Shown in pieces: positions 1 to 7,630 of a stretch of 11,501 nucleotides of DNA. The position numbers and the translations under genes are program-made. This DNA is from Pseudomonadota bacterium (GTDB lineage Bacteria; Pseudomonadota; Alphaproteobacteria; Rhodospirillales; Casp-alpha2): the NCBI GenBank assembly GCA_022563215.1, contig JADFNT010000028.1:1-11501 (forward strand), in the 5' to 3' direction. How positions within the stretch are numbered: the first letter of the stretch is position 1; the number at the start of each line of letters is the position of its first letter. The notes under the pieces are model-generated. The model did not search any database. It was not told the origin of the DNA and worked only from the letters and a program-made list of their open reading frames with translations.

Positions 1-1098
1 GCCTTCGATCAAGGCGTGTCCCGTCATGCGGGCGCCGCTCATGCCGAACGGGTGGCCGATGGAAATGGCGCCGCCGTTGACGTTGAGCGTCTCCATGGGG
101 ATGCCCAGTTTGTCGCGGCAGTAGATCACCTGCACGGCGAAGGCTTCGTTGAGTTCCCACAAATCGATGTCGTCCATCTTCAGGCCCTGGCGCTCCAATA
201 GTCTGGGCACGGCGAACACCGGGCCGATGCCCATTTCGTCGGGCTCGCACCCGGCGACGGCCAGGCCGCGGAAAATCCCTAAAGGCTCGATGCCGCGCTT
301 TTCCGCCAGCTTGGCGTCCATGATCACGCACGCCGAGGCGCCGTCCGAAAGCTGGCTGGCGTTGCCGGCGGTGATCCATTTGTCGGGGCCCCGCACCGGT
401 TCCAGCTTGGCCAACCCTTCGGCGCTGGTCTCGGGGCGGTTGCCTTCGTCTTTTTCCTGGGTCACTTGTTCGTCGTGGGTTTCGCCGGACTCCTTGTCGG
501 TGACCTGCTTGAACGACGCCAGGGGCACGATTTCGTCGTCGAAACGCCCGGCGTCCTGGGCCTGGGCGGTGCGCTGCTCGGAAATCAGCGCATATTCGTC
601 CTGGGCCTCGCGGCTGATGCCATAGCGCTCGGCCACCGTGTCCGCCGTCTCGATCATCGGCATCCATAGTTCGGGCTTGTGCTTCATCAGCCATTCTTCC
701 TCGATGTGGCTTTGGTTGAGGCTTTTCTCCACCAGGCTGATCGATTCGACGCCGCCGGCGACCATCACCGGTACCTTGTCGACGATGACCCGCTGCGCCG
801 CGGTGGCGATGGCCTGTAGGCCCGACGAGCAGAACCGGTTGATGGTCGTCGCCGCCGTCGTCACCGGCAGGCCGGCGCGGATGGCCGACAGGCGGGCGAC
901 GTTCTTGCCGGTGGCGCCTTCGGGCCGGCCGCAGCCCATGACCACGTCTTCGACCTCTTCCGGGTCAATCCCGGCGCGCTCGACGGCGTGCTTGATGACG
1001 TGCCCGCCCAAGACCGCGCCGTGGGTGTTGTTGAAAACGCCCCGGAAGGCCTTGCCGATGGGCGTGCGGGCGGTGGATACGATGACGGCTTCGGTCAT
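1..1098 (-). CDS. Acetyl-CoA acetyltransferase / 3-ketoacyl-CoA thiolase (C-terminus cut by window edge)
   Basis: Thiolase-family enzyme that condenses or cleaves 3-ketoacyl-CoA, the last step of beta-oxidation. The first 366 residues are in the window; family members are usually about 390-400 long, so roughly 30 residues with the second catalytic cysteine (CxG motif) lie beyond base 1. Visible motifs are the N-terminal VIVSTARTPIGK, the nucleophile Cys90 in NRFCSSG, the NEAF motif near residue 317, and the catalytic His349 in GGAISIGHPFGMSG. The ATG at 1098-1096 overlaps the TGA of the upstream dehydrogenase gene as ATGA, so translation is probably coupled. That makes the pair an operon supplying the hydratase, dehydrogenase and thiolase steps. 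The insert between the cysteine and histidine motifs is charged and of normal size. I cannot tell a biosynthetic from a degradative thiolase from sequence alone; the fatty-acid oxidation partner favours degradation. Confidence 0.95.
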   Translation of the reverse strand, partial: MTEAVIVSTARTPIGKAFRGVFNNTHGAVLGGHVIKHAVERAGIDPEEVEDVVMGCGRPEGATGKNVARLSAIRAGLPVTTAATTINRFCSSGLQAIATAAQRVIVDKVPVMVAGGVESISLVEKSLNQSHIEEEWLMKHKPELWMPMIETADTVAERYGISREAQDEYALISEQRTAQAQDAGRFDDEIVPLASFKQVTDKESGETHDEQVTQEKDEGNRPETSAEGLAKLEPVRGPDKWITAGNASQLSDGASACVIMDAKLAEKRGIEPLGIFRGLAVAGCEPDEMGIGPVFAVPRLLERQGLKMDDIDLWELNEAFAVQVIYCRDKLGIPMETLNVNGGAISIGHPFGMSGARMTGHALIEG

Positions 1099-3197
1099 TT
1101 GGTTTTTTCCTTGTGCAAATCCTCGAACGCAAGGCCGTCGCGGGCCATTTCTTCCAGCAAGGTTGACGGTTTCAATAATTCCCCGTGAATATCGTAAAGC
1201 CGGCTCAGGGCCTCATGGACAACCTTCACCCCGACCCGGTCGGCATGGAACATCGGCCCGCCCCGGTGAATGGGGAACCCGTAACCATAGACCCAGATAA
1301 CGTCGATGTCGCCGGAACGAATCGCCAGGCCTTGTTCGAGGATCTTCGCCCCTTCGTTGACCAGCGCATAAAGGCAGCGCTCCCTGATTTCGTCGTCGGT
1401 GATGTCGCGGCGCTCGATTCCCAGTTCGCCGGAAACGCCGACGATGATGTCCTCGATCGCCGGATCGGGGACCGGGGCGCGGCTTCCTTCCTCGTAGCGG
1501 TACCAGCCGGCGCCGGTCTTCTGCCCGAAGCGGCCCAGCTCACATATACGATCCGCGATCGGCGAATAGCGTTCATTGGGGTCGCGGGTCGCGGCCCGGC
1601 GCTGGCGGATGGCCCAGCCGACGTCGAGCCCGGCCACGTCGCCGACGGCGAAAGGACCCATGGCGAAGCCGAAATCGAAAAGCGCGCGGTCCACCTGTTG
1701 CGGCAGCGCGCCTTCCTCGAGCAGGAAATTGGCCTGGCGGGTATAGCAGTGGTACATGCGGTTGCCGACGAAGCCGTCCGCGTTGCCGACCAAAACGCCG
1801 ACCTTGCCGATGGTCTTGGCCAGGGTCATCACCGTGGCGATGGTTTCGGGCGCGGTCTTTCGGCCGCGGACGTTTTCCATCAGCCGCATGATGTGGGCGG
1901 GACTGAAGAAATGGGTGCCGATGACCTGTTCCGGGCGCCCGGTGGCGGCGGCGATGTCGTCGATATCCAGGGTCGAGGTATTGGTGGCCAGGATGGCGCC
2001 CGGCTTGCAGGTCCTGTCCAGGACCGCGAACACCTCTTTCTTGACGTCCATTTCCTCGAACACCGCCTCGATGACGATGTCGGCGCCGGCGATGTCGGCA
2101 TAATCGGTGGTGCCCTCGATCAGGCCCATCCGGGTTTCCCTGTCGGCGTCCGTGAGCCGGCCCTTGGAGACGGAGTCGGCGTAGGTCTTGGCGATGACGG
2201 CGAGGCCCTTTTCCAATGCTTGCGGGTCCGTTTCGACCACCGTGACCGGGATGCCGGCGTTGGCGAAGTTCATGGCCAGGCCGCCGCCCATGGTGCCGCA
2301 GCCGATGACGGCGGCGGTTTCGATCGGACGGGGGGCGGGTTCCTTGGCAATGCCGGGAATCTTGGCCGCCTGGCGCTCGGCGAAAAAGATATGGCGCTGG
2401 GCCTTGGATTGATCGGACTCCCGGCATTCGACGAAATATTGGCGTTCTTTGTTCATCGCCTCGTCGAAGGGAAGCTTCACCGCGTTCTCGACGCTGTCGA
2501 TGCAATACCAGGGCGCGATCAGGCCGCGGGCCCGGCGTTCGATCTTCTGGCGCTGACCGTCGAAGAAGCCGTCGGGGGGCTTCGGCGCCTCCAGGTCGCG
2601 GGCGCGCTTGAGCGGGCTTGCGTCGGCAACCCGGGCCTCGGCGAAGGCGACGGCGGCGGCCACCAGGTCGCCGCCGGCCACCTCGTCGACGATGCCCATC
2701 GCCAGGGCGTCCTCGGCGCCCACCGGATCGCCGGTGAGGACGATCCCCAGCGCCTTTTCGGCGCCGATGAGCCTGGGTAAACGCTGGGTGCCGCCGGCGC
2801 CGGGAATAAGCCCCAATTTCACCTCCGGCAGGGCGAATTGGGCCGACGGGGCGGCGACGCGGAAATGACACCCCAGGGCCAACTCGAACCCGCCGCCGAA
2901 GGCGACGCCGTGGACGGCGGCGACGACTGGTTTTGACGACGACTCGATCCGATCGATGACGTCGCGAATCATCGGCTCGATCGCCGGGGAGCCGAATTCG
3001 CGGATGTCGGCGCCGCCGCAAAAGCAGCGCCCATCGCCGGTCAGGACCAGGGCCGTTACATCGCCGTCGGCGGCGGCCTTGTCGATGTACTCGGCAACAC
3101 CCTTCCTGAGATCAATGCCGAGCGCATTGACGGGCGGGTTCCGGAACGTGATGACGGCGACTCCGCCCTGTTTCTGGTAATCGGTAAAATCGTCCAC
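1095..3197 (-). CDS. Bifunctional enoyl-CoA hydratase / 3-hydroxyacyl-CoA dehydrogenase (FadJ/FadB-like)
   Basis: This enzyme hydrates trans-2-enoyl-CoA and oxidises the resulting 3-hydroxyacyl-CoA with NAD in beta-oxidation. About 700 residues, normal for the family. The crotonase domain is at about 1-190, with HGVAFGGGFE (Glu105) and LPEVKLG (Glu125) giving both catalytic glutamates. The NAD-binding Rossmann domain starts at about 294 (AVIGCGTMGGG, glycines 299, 301 and 304). The dehydrogenase catalytic pair is His429 (THFFSP) and Glu441 (LMENV), with TNTST at 405-409. The C-terminal dehydrogenase domain includes GNADGFVGNR and GYGFPIHRGGP. I place the start at GTG 3197-3195 because AAGGAAGG sits just upstream and the protein then begins MDDFTDYQKQ. 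An in-frame ATG at 3224 would add nine basic residues (MRRRDKEGP) and has a poorer ribosome site. The stop overlaps the thiolase start by 4 bases. The hydratase and dehydrogenase assignment is firm; the choice between FadB and FadJ subtype is not. Confidence 0.95.
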   Translation of the reverse strand: MDDFTDYQKQGGVAVITFRNPPVNALGIDLRKGVAEYIDKAAADGDVTALVLTGDGRCFCGGADIREFGSPAIEPMIRDVIDRIESSSKPVVAAVHGVAFGGGFELALGCHFRVAAPSAQFALPEVKLGLIPGAGGTQRLPRLIGAEKALGIVLTGDPVGAEDALAMGIVDEVAGGDLVAAAVAFAEARVADASPLKRARDLEAPKPPDGFFDGQRQKIERRARGLIAPWYCIDSVENAVKLPFDEAMNKERQYFVECRESDQSKAQRHIFFAERQAAKIPGIAKEPAPRPIETAAVIGCGTMGGGLAMNFANAGIPVTVVETDPQALEKGLAVIAKTYADSVSKGRLTDADRETRMGLIEGTTDYADIAGADIVIEAVFEEMDVKKEVFAVLDRTCKPGAILATNTSTLDIDDIAAATGRPEQVIGTHFFSPAHIMRLMENVRGRKTAPETIATVMTLAKTIGKVGVLVGNADGFVGNRMYHCYTRQANFLLEEGALPQQVDRALFDFGFAMGPFAVGDVAGLDVGWAIRQRRAATRDPNERYSPIADRICELGRFGQKTGAGWYRYEEGSRAPVPDPAIEDIIVGVSGELGIERRDITDDEIRERCLYALVNEGAKILEQGLAIRSGDIDVIWVYGYGFPIHRGGPMFHADRVGVKVVHEALSRLYDIHGELLKPSTLLEEMARDGLAFEDLHKEKTK

Positions 3198-3302
3198 CGG
3201 GCCTTCCTTATCTCTGCGGCGCATAGGTTTTCACGTTGTCTCTTTGCCGGCCAGCCTTTAAATTGGCGACCCGACAAACCGGTCCAATCTGGGATTAAAT
3301 CC
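3198..3302. promoter_or_regulatory. Divergent intergenic region between beta-oxidation operon and amidohydrolase
   Basis: About 105 bases separate the two divergent start codons, so both promoters and any shared operator should lie here. The stretch contains an AT-rich core, TTTAAATT at about 3257-3264. I could not find a -35/-10 pair with good spacing on either strand, nor a convincing palindrome. A GGGA at about 3290-3293 is the likely ribosome site for the plus-strand gene, and AAGGAAGG just inside the left edge region serves the minus-strand GTG. Role inferred from position only. Confidence 0.35.
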
Positions 3303-4457
3303 ATGCAATACAAGGTAATTTCCGCCGACTGCCACATCGATTTACCGTGGTTGCCGCCGGATCTTTTCACCGCCAACGCCTCGAAGGAATTGAAGGACCG
3401 CATGCCCTTCGTCACCGACGGCGAAAAAGGCCCGGTCTGGGTCAGCAACTCGGGCGCCAATTTCGGGCTCCAGAACGGCATGGGCTCGAGCGGGCGCGAA
3501 TACATCCCCGGGCAAATCCACCGCTCCGACCGGATGGCCGCCGAGGGGCTGTACGACGACGGCAAGAAGGGTATCCCCAGGCTCACCGACCCCGAGTTGC
3601 GGATCAAGGACCAGGACCGGGACGGGGTGCAGGCGGAGGTTCTGTTCGGCATCCTCGGCGCCAGCATGCGGCTCAACGACGCAGACGCCGCCACCGAAAT
3701 GATGCGCATCTATAACCAATGGCTGGCCGATTTCTGCGACACCCACCCGGACCGCTTCGCCGGGCTGGCCGCCATCCCCAACCACGACGTCGCCGCCGCC
3801 GTGGCCGAGATCGAACGGGTCGTCAAGCGCGGCGGTTTGCGCGGGCTTGAGGTCGCCAACACCGTCGACATGACGCCGCTTTACGAACCCGAGTGGGAGC
3901 CTTTGTGGCGGGCGGTCCACGATTCCGGCCTGCCGCTTCATTTTCATACCTCGGGCGGCGTCAAACCGGCGACCAAGGGCCTGGAGCCCCTGCAACGGCG
4001 CCAGGCCCACGCCGTCTATATCACCGGATTCCAGATGGGAATGTCGAAACTGTTGATGGAGATCATCTACGGCGGCGTGCTCGAAGCCCATCCCGGCCTT
4101 CGCCTGGTCATCGCCGAAAGCGGCATCGGCTGGATCCCCTATATCCTGGAACGCATGGACCTGGAGTGGGAGGACCAATACAAGGACCTGACCCTGACCA
4201 TGAAGCCCAGCGATTACTGGCACCGCCAGTGCAAGGCGACCTATCAAAGCGACAAGGTCGGCATCCGGCTCCTCGACGTGCTGGGCGAGGACAACGTCAT
4301 GTGGGGGTCCGATTATCCCCACATGGACGGGGTATGGCCGGATTCCCAGGAATTCATCGACAACGAACTCGGCCACCTGCCGGCCAAGACCCGGGCCAAG
4401 ATCGTCTGCGGAAACGCCGCAAACCTTTACGGATTTTCAGACAGTAAAGTAAATTAA
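3303..4457 (+). CDS. Amidohydrolase-2 family metal-dependent hydrolase/decarboxylase
   Basis: 384 residues with the TIM-barrel layout of the amidohydrolase-2 family (ACMSD / gamma-resorcylate decarboxylase relatives), which act on carboxylated aromatic or similar compounds using one metal ion. The N-terminus reads YKVISADCHID. It gives Asp9-x-His11, the D/E-x-H form of the first metal motif, with Asp13 in place of a second histidine. Further likely ligands are His213/His215 (PLHFHTSGG) and Asp337 in MWGSDYPH, with Glu272 in the VIAESGIGW strand. The ATG at 3303 has a modest GGGA site upstream and no better alternative. It is divergent from the beta-oxidation genes, which hints at a role in degrading a substrate that ends as acyl-CoA, but the substrate cannot be read from sequence. 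The family call is secure; hydrolase versus decarboxylase is open. Confidence 0.88.
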   Translation: MQYKVISADCHIDLPWLPPDLFTANASKELKDRMPFVTDGEKGPVWVSNSGANFGLQNGMGSSGREYIPGQIHRSDRMAAEGLYDDGKKGIPRLTDPELRIKDQDRDGVQAEVLFGILGASMRLNDADAATEMMRIYNQWLADFCDTHPDRFAGLAAIPNHDVAAAVAEIERVVKRGGLRGLEVANTVDMTPLYEPEWEPLWRAVHDSGLPLHFHTSGGVKPATKGLEPLQRRQAHAVYITGFQMGMSKLLMEIIYGGVLEAHPGLRLVIAESGIGWIPYILERMDLEWEDQYKDLTLTMKPSDYWHRQCKATYQSDKVGIRLLDVLGEDNVMWGSDYPHMDGVWPDSQEFIDNELGHLPAKTRAKIVCGNAANLYGFSDSKVN

Positions 4458-4575
4458 AACAGGGATTTATCATCCCGGCCGTTAGGGCAAAAAACAATAA
4501 TTGCCGATAGCCAACACCGCTGTTCCATATATATTAAGGCACAGAAAAATCAGGGTGTTCTAGGGGGACACGATC
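4458..4575 (+). promoter_or_regulatory. Intergenic leader upstream of the ABC-like gene, putative promoter
   Basis: AT-rich 118-base gap. TATATT at 4530-4535 would make a reasonable -10 element; TTGCCG at 4501-4506 is the nearest -35-like hexamer, but its 23-base spacing is too long. AGGGGGA just before ATG 4576 is a good ribosome site. A perfect 5-base hairpin (GGGAT, loop TTATC, ATCCC; 4462-4476) follows the amidohydrolase stop but lacks a T run. The change of composition suggests a new transcription unit starts here; the exact promoter is a guess. Confidence 0.3.
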
Positions 4576-7500
4576 ATGGATAAAAGCATCTTTCAGTACA
4601 TCTGGCGCAACAGCAAGGGCCAGCAGCTCACCATCATGGCGATGACGGTGTGCTCGTTCCCGTTCCTGCTGATGGCGCTCAAACTGCCGAAGGCCATCAT
4701 CAACGACGCCATCGACGGAAAGGACTTTCCGAAGGACCTTTTCGACCTCGGCCTCGGGTTGGGGCAGATCGAATACCTGCTCCTGCTGTGCGCCGCCCTG
4801 TTTCTTCTGATCGTCATCAACATCGCGTTTTCCAAGACCATCAACACCTACAAGGGCGTGTCGTCGGAAAGGATGCTCAGGCGGTTCCGTTATCAGCTCT
4901 ACGAGCGCATCCTCCGCTTCCCCCAGCGGCACTTCCAGAAAGTCACCCCGTCGGAGTTGTCGGCGATGGTCACGGCCGAGGTCGAGCCCTTGGGTTTCTT
5001 CATCGGCGAATCGTTCGCCGTTCCCGTGGTCCAGGGCGGGACCATGATCACGATCCTGTACTTCATGATGTCCGAAAACCCGATCCTGGGCTTTGTCGCC
5101 CTTTCCATGGTGCCGATACAAGCATGGCTGATCCCGAAAATGCAGCGCAAGGTCAATGCGCTGGGCAAGGAAAGGGTGATCAAGGCGCGGCACCTCGCTG
5201 GACGGGTCGGCGAATCGTGCCTCGGCGTCAGCGACGTCCATACCAACGACACGTCGGGCTACATGCTGGCCGAATTGTCGCGCCGGCTGGGCGTAATCTT
5301 TGCCATTCGGGTCGAACTGTACGAGAAAAAGTTCTTCATGAAGGGGCTCAACAACTTCCTCAGCCAGTTGACGCCGCTGATCTTCTATTCCGTGGGCGGC
5401 ATCCTGATCATCAACGGCGAATTGTCCTTGGGCGCCCTGGTCGCGGTGCTGGCGGCGTACGCCCGGTTCACGACGCCGTGGCGGGAACTGTTGAAGTATT
5501 ACCAGCGCCTCCAGGATTCGCGGATCAAGTACGAACAACTGATCGAACAGTTCCAGCCCAGCGACATGCTCGACCCGGCGTTGCAGCAAGATCGCCCCGA
5601 GACCCTTCCCGGGCTCAAGGGCACGATCGAGCTCAAGAACATCAGCCTGGTCGAGGATGGGGTCAAGGCCCTGGACGACGTTTCGTTCAAGATCGAACCC
5701 GGCACCCGCGCCGTCATCGTTACCGATCCGGGTTCGCGGGATAAGATCGCCCATCTGATGTCAAGGCTGATCCTTCCGACCACCGGCGCCATCGTCATCG
5801 GCGATTCCAACCTTTCGACGCTTCCGGAATCGGTCACCGGTTCGGCCATCGGTCACATCGGGCCGGAATCCTACGTTTTTGACGGCACCATCGAAGACAA
5901 CATGATGTTCGGGTTGATGCATGCGCCCATCGGCGAAGGCGACGGCGAGCCCCACTGGGACTTCAAGGAAGCCCAGGCCTCCGGCAACACCACCGCCGAC
6001 GTGGATGCCGACTGGATCGATGTCAAATCCCTTGGCTTGGCCGACAAGGGCGAATTAAAGGCCTGGCTGACGAAGGTCATCTATGCCCTCGAATTGGATG
6101 AAAGCCTGGCCGCGAAGTCGCAGACCATGGAACTGAATCCGGAAAAACACCCCGAGCTCGCGGAAAAGCTGATGGAGGTGCGCGAGAAGATCACTGCCAG
6201 GCTCAATGCCAACCCCGACGACAAGGACCTGGTCTATCCCTTCAAGGACGATCAGTACAATTCCAACGCCGACATCGCCGCCAACATGGTGTTCGGCGAG
6301 GCCGTCGAGGAGGAATTCCAGACCAAGAACCTCCACGGCAATCCGCACATCCTGGCGGCGCTGGAGGAATTCGACCTCAAGGCCCCCTTCCTCGAGATCG
6401 GACAGAAGTTCGCCGGCACCATCGTCGACTTGTTCGGCGACATCGGCGAAGACCAGCCGCTGCCCGGCGAGTTCAGCTTCCTCGACTATGAAACCATCCA
6501 AAAACTGAAAAACCAGACCATCCAGGCCGACCGCGAGGGCTTGGACAGCCTCGACGACGAGGAACGGGCGCTGCTGATAAGTCTGACCTTCGAGCTGATC
6601 GTCGACCGCCACCGCTTCGGCCTCGTCGACGACGCCATGAAGGACAAGATCCTCCAGGCGCGGAAGTTCTTCAGGGAAGACCTGCCAGAGGAAAAACAGG
6701 CCGGGATCGCGTTTTTCGCCGAGGATACCTACAACCCGAAACTCAGCACCCGGCGCAATATGCTGATGGGAACCATCAACCACACCATCCCCCACGCCGA
6801 GGAGCGGCTTAACGACATCATTTTCAAGGTGCTGGAAGAAATGGGCCTGACCGAGGACATGATCCATCTGGCGACCGGGGCCCCGGTCGGCGTCGGCGGT
6901 TCGCGGCTGTCGCAGGCCGACCGGCAAAAGGTCGTTTTGGCCCGCAGCCTGATCAAGAAGCCGGACATCGTCATCTTCAACGAGGCGCTCAGCGCCCTGG
7001 ACCGGAAGACCCAGGACCGCATCCGCGGCAAAATGTTCGAGCTTCTGCCCGAAACGACGTTCGTTTTCGTCACCGGCGAAATGCCCGAAAACAGCGACTT
7101 CGGCCAGATCCTGACGATCCGCAACGGTCGCCTTGAAGGCAGCGGCGAGGCCGCCCCCGCGCCGGAAGAGGAAGGCGAGGCCACCAACATCAACACCGAA
7201 GCCGCGGTGCTGGCCAATATTCCGCTGTTCGCCGGGATCGATTCCAGCCAATTGAAATTGTTGGCGTTCCATAGCCAGCCGATGGAATTCAAGGCCGGAG
7301 AAAACCTCATCACCCAGGGTGAACAAGGTATCGCCGCCTATGTCATTCTCGACGGCCGGGTCAAAATCGTGCTCGAAGGCGACCATGAAATCGTCCTCGC
7401 GGAAAGGGGGGAAAACACCCTGTTGGGCGAACTGAGCCTGTTGAGCGACAGCGTCACCACGGCCACCGTGCGCGCTGAAACCAAGGTGACGGCATTGGAG

Positions 7501-7620
7501 ATCAAGAAGGAAATGTTCATCCAGCTTCTGGAAAGCGATGCGGTGGTGGCCTCCCACGTCGCCCGCGTGATCAGCGACAAGCTGGTCGAATCGCTGCAAT
7601 TGCTGTCCAAGGCGGCGTGA
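4576..7620 (+). CDS. ABC-exporter-like membrane protein with degenerate, split nucleotide-binding domain and C-terminal cNMP-binding-like domain
   Basis: 1014 residues. The membrane part (about 1-310) has hydrophobic segments near 20-36, 64-86, 141-165, 168-185, 262-280 and 284-300, as in type-I ABC exporters. The nucleotide-binding domain begins at about 348 (GTIELKNISLVEDGVKALDDVSF), but its motifs are broken. Walker A reads TDPGSRDK (383-390) instead of GPxGSGKS/T. The Q-loop glutamine is replaced by Pro430. The signature reads RLSQADRQ (777-784) rather than LSGGQ. Walker B reads DIVIFNEALSALD (797-809), with Asn802 before Glu803. The H-loop histidine is missing (FVTGEM). An acidic helical insert (about 447-715) splits the domain. 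Residues about 880-1005 resemble a cyclic-nucleotide-binding domain, keeping GELSLL but with VTTATVRA where an arginine normally precedes the A-T. Strong AGGGGGA ribosome site. It is probably cotranscribed with the methyltransferase-like gene 10 bases downstream. ATP hydrolysis looks unlikely, so a sensor, scaffold or regulated membrane role is inferred; the substrate is unknown. Confidence 0.88.
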   Translation: MDKSIFQYIWRNSKGQQLTIMAMTVCSFPFLLMALKLPKAIINDAIDGKDFPKDLFDLGLGLGQIEYLLLLCAALFLLIVINIAFSKTINTYKGVSSERMLRRFRYQLYERILRFPQRHFQKVTPSELSAMVTAEVEPLGFFIGESFAVPVVQGGTMITILYFMMSENPILGFVALSMVPIQAWLIPKMQRKVNALGKERVIKARHLAGRVGESCLGVSDVHTNDTSGYMLAELSRRLGVIFAIRVELYEKKFFMKGLNNFLSQLTPLIFYSVGGILIINGELSLGALVAVLAAYARFTTPWRELLKYYQRLQDSRIKYEQLIEQFQPSDMLDPALQQDRPETLPGLKGTIELKNISLVEDGVKALDDVSFKIEPGTRAVIVTDPGSRDKIAHLMSRLILPTTGAIVIGDSNLSTLPESVTGSAIGHIGPESYVFDGTIEDNMMFGLMHAPIGEGDGEPHWDFKEAQASGNTTADVDADWIDVKSLGLADKGELKAWLTKVIYALELDESLAAKSQTMELNPEKHPELAEKLMEVREKITARLNANPDDKDLVYPFKDDQYNSNADIAANMVFGEAVEEEFQTKNLHGNPHILAALEEFDLKAPFLEIGQKFAGTIVDLFGDIGEDQPLPGEFSFLDYETIQKLKNQTIQADREGLDSLDDEERALLISLTFELIVDRHRFGLVDDAMKDKILQARKFFREDLPEEKQAGIAFFAEDTYNPKLSTRRNMLMGTINHTIPHAEERLNDIIFKVLEEMGLTEDMIHLATGAPVGVGGSRLSQADRQKVVLARSLIKKPDIVIFNEALSALDRKTQDRIRGKMFELLPETTFVFVTGEMPENSDFGQILTIRNGRLEGSGEAAPAPEEEGEATNINTEAAVLANIPLFAGIDSSQLKLLAFHSQPMEFKAGENLITQGEQGIAAYVILDGRVKIVLEGDHEIVLAERGENTLLGELSLLSDSVTTATVRAETKVTALEIKKEMFIQLLESDAVVASHVARVISDKLVESLQLLSKAA
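5866..6771 (+). repeat. Three diverged protein-level repeats of the post-Q-loop segment inside the ABC-like protein
   Basis: Three 16-residue segments align without gaps: ESYVFDGTIEDNMMFG (431-446, bases 5866-5913), DQYNSNADIAANMVFG (559-574, bases 6250-6297) and DTYNPKLSTRRNMLMG (717-732, bases 6724-6771). Tyr at position 3, Asn-Met at 12-13 and Gly at 16 are invariant, with an acidic residue at position 1. The first copy matches the usual ABC-exporter pattern after the Q-loop (F-x-G-T-I-x-x-N-I). Copies 2 and 3 share more with each other (F upstream, acidic-D-x-Y-N). A helical LxxVLEE-like stretch follows copies 2 and 3. That the region arose by internal duplication is inference. Confidence 0.6.
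7213..7590 (+). other. Cyclic-nucleotide-binding-like domain at the C-terminus of the ABC-like protein
   Basis: Residues about 880-1005 run IPLFAGIDSSQLKLLAF, then FKAGENLITQGEQGIAAYVILDGRVKI, LLGELSLLSD and TATVRAETKVTALEI. This is the order of the CAP/cNMP effector domain beta-roll. The phosphate-binding cassette keeps G-E-L (951-953), but the arginine that contacts the cyclic phosphate in CAP-type domains is replaced by threonine (VTTATV). Binding of cAMP or cGMP is therefore doubtful; the domain may bind another ligand or act structurally. A low-complexity acidic linker (PAPEEEGEA) joins it to the nucleotide-binding domain. Confidence 0.75.
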
Positions 7621-7630
7621 CTTCACCCAA

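Noticed and set aside
1185..2780. Long plus-strand open frame of 531 codons opposite the hydratase/dehydrogenase gene
   Set aside because: It is the antisense shadow of a gene with clear catalytic motifs; the translation is rich in G, D, H and A with no recognisable domain.
3198..3224. ATG at 3224 as start of the hydratase/dehydrogenase
   Set aside because: The GTG at 3197 has a strong AAGGAAGG site at proper distance, and the added residues MRRRDKEGP match no part of the family; kept as an alternative only.
4462..4476. Perfect 5-base hairpin after the amidohydrolase as a terminator
   Set aside because: Short stem and no T run after it, so an intrinsic terminator cannot be claimed.
4534..5754. 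406-codon minus-strand frame opposite the membrane domain
   Set aside because: Antisense shadow; composition is H/D/Q-rich without domain features.
6055..7626. 523-codon minus-strand frame opposite the ABC-like gene
   Set aside because: Shadow of a high-GC gene; no motif, no ribosome site, and the plus-strand protein has clear domains.
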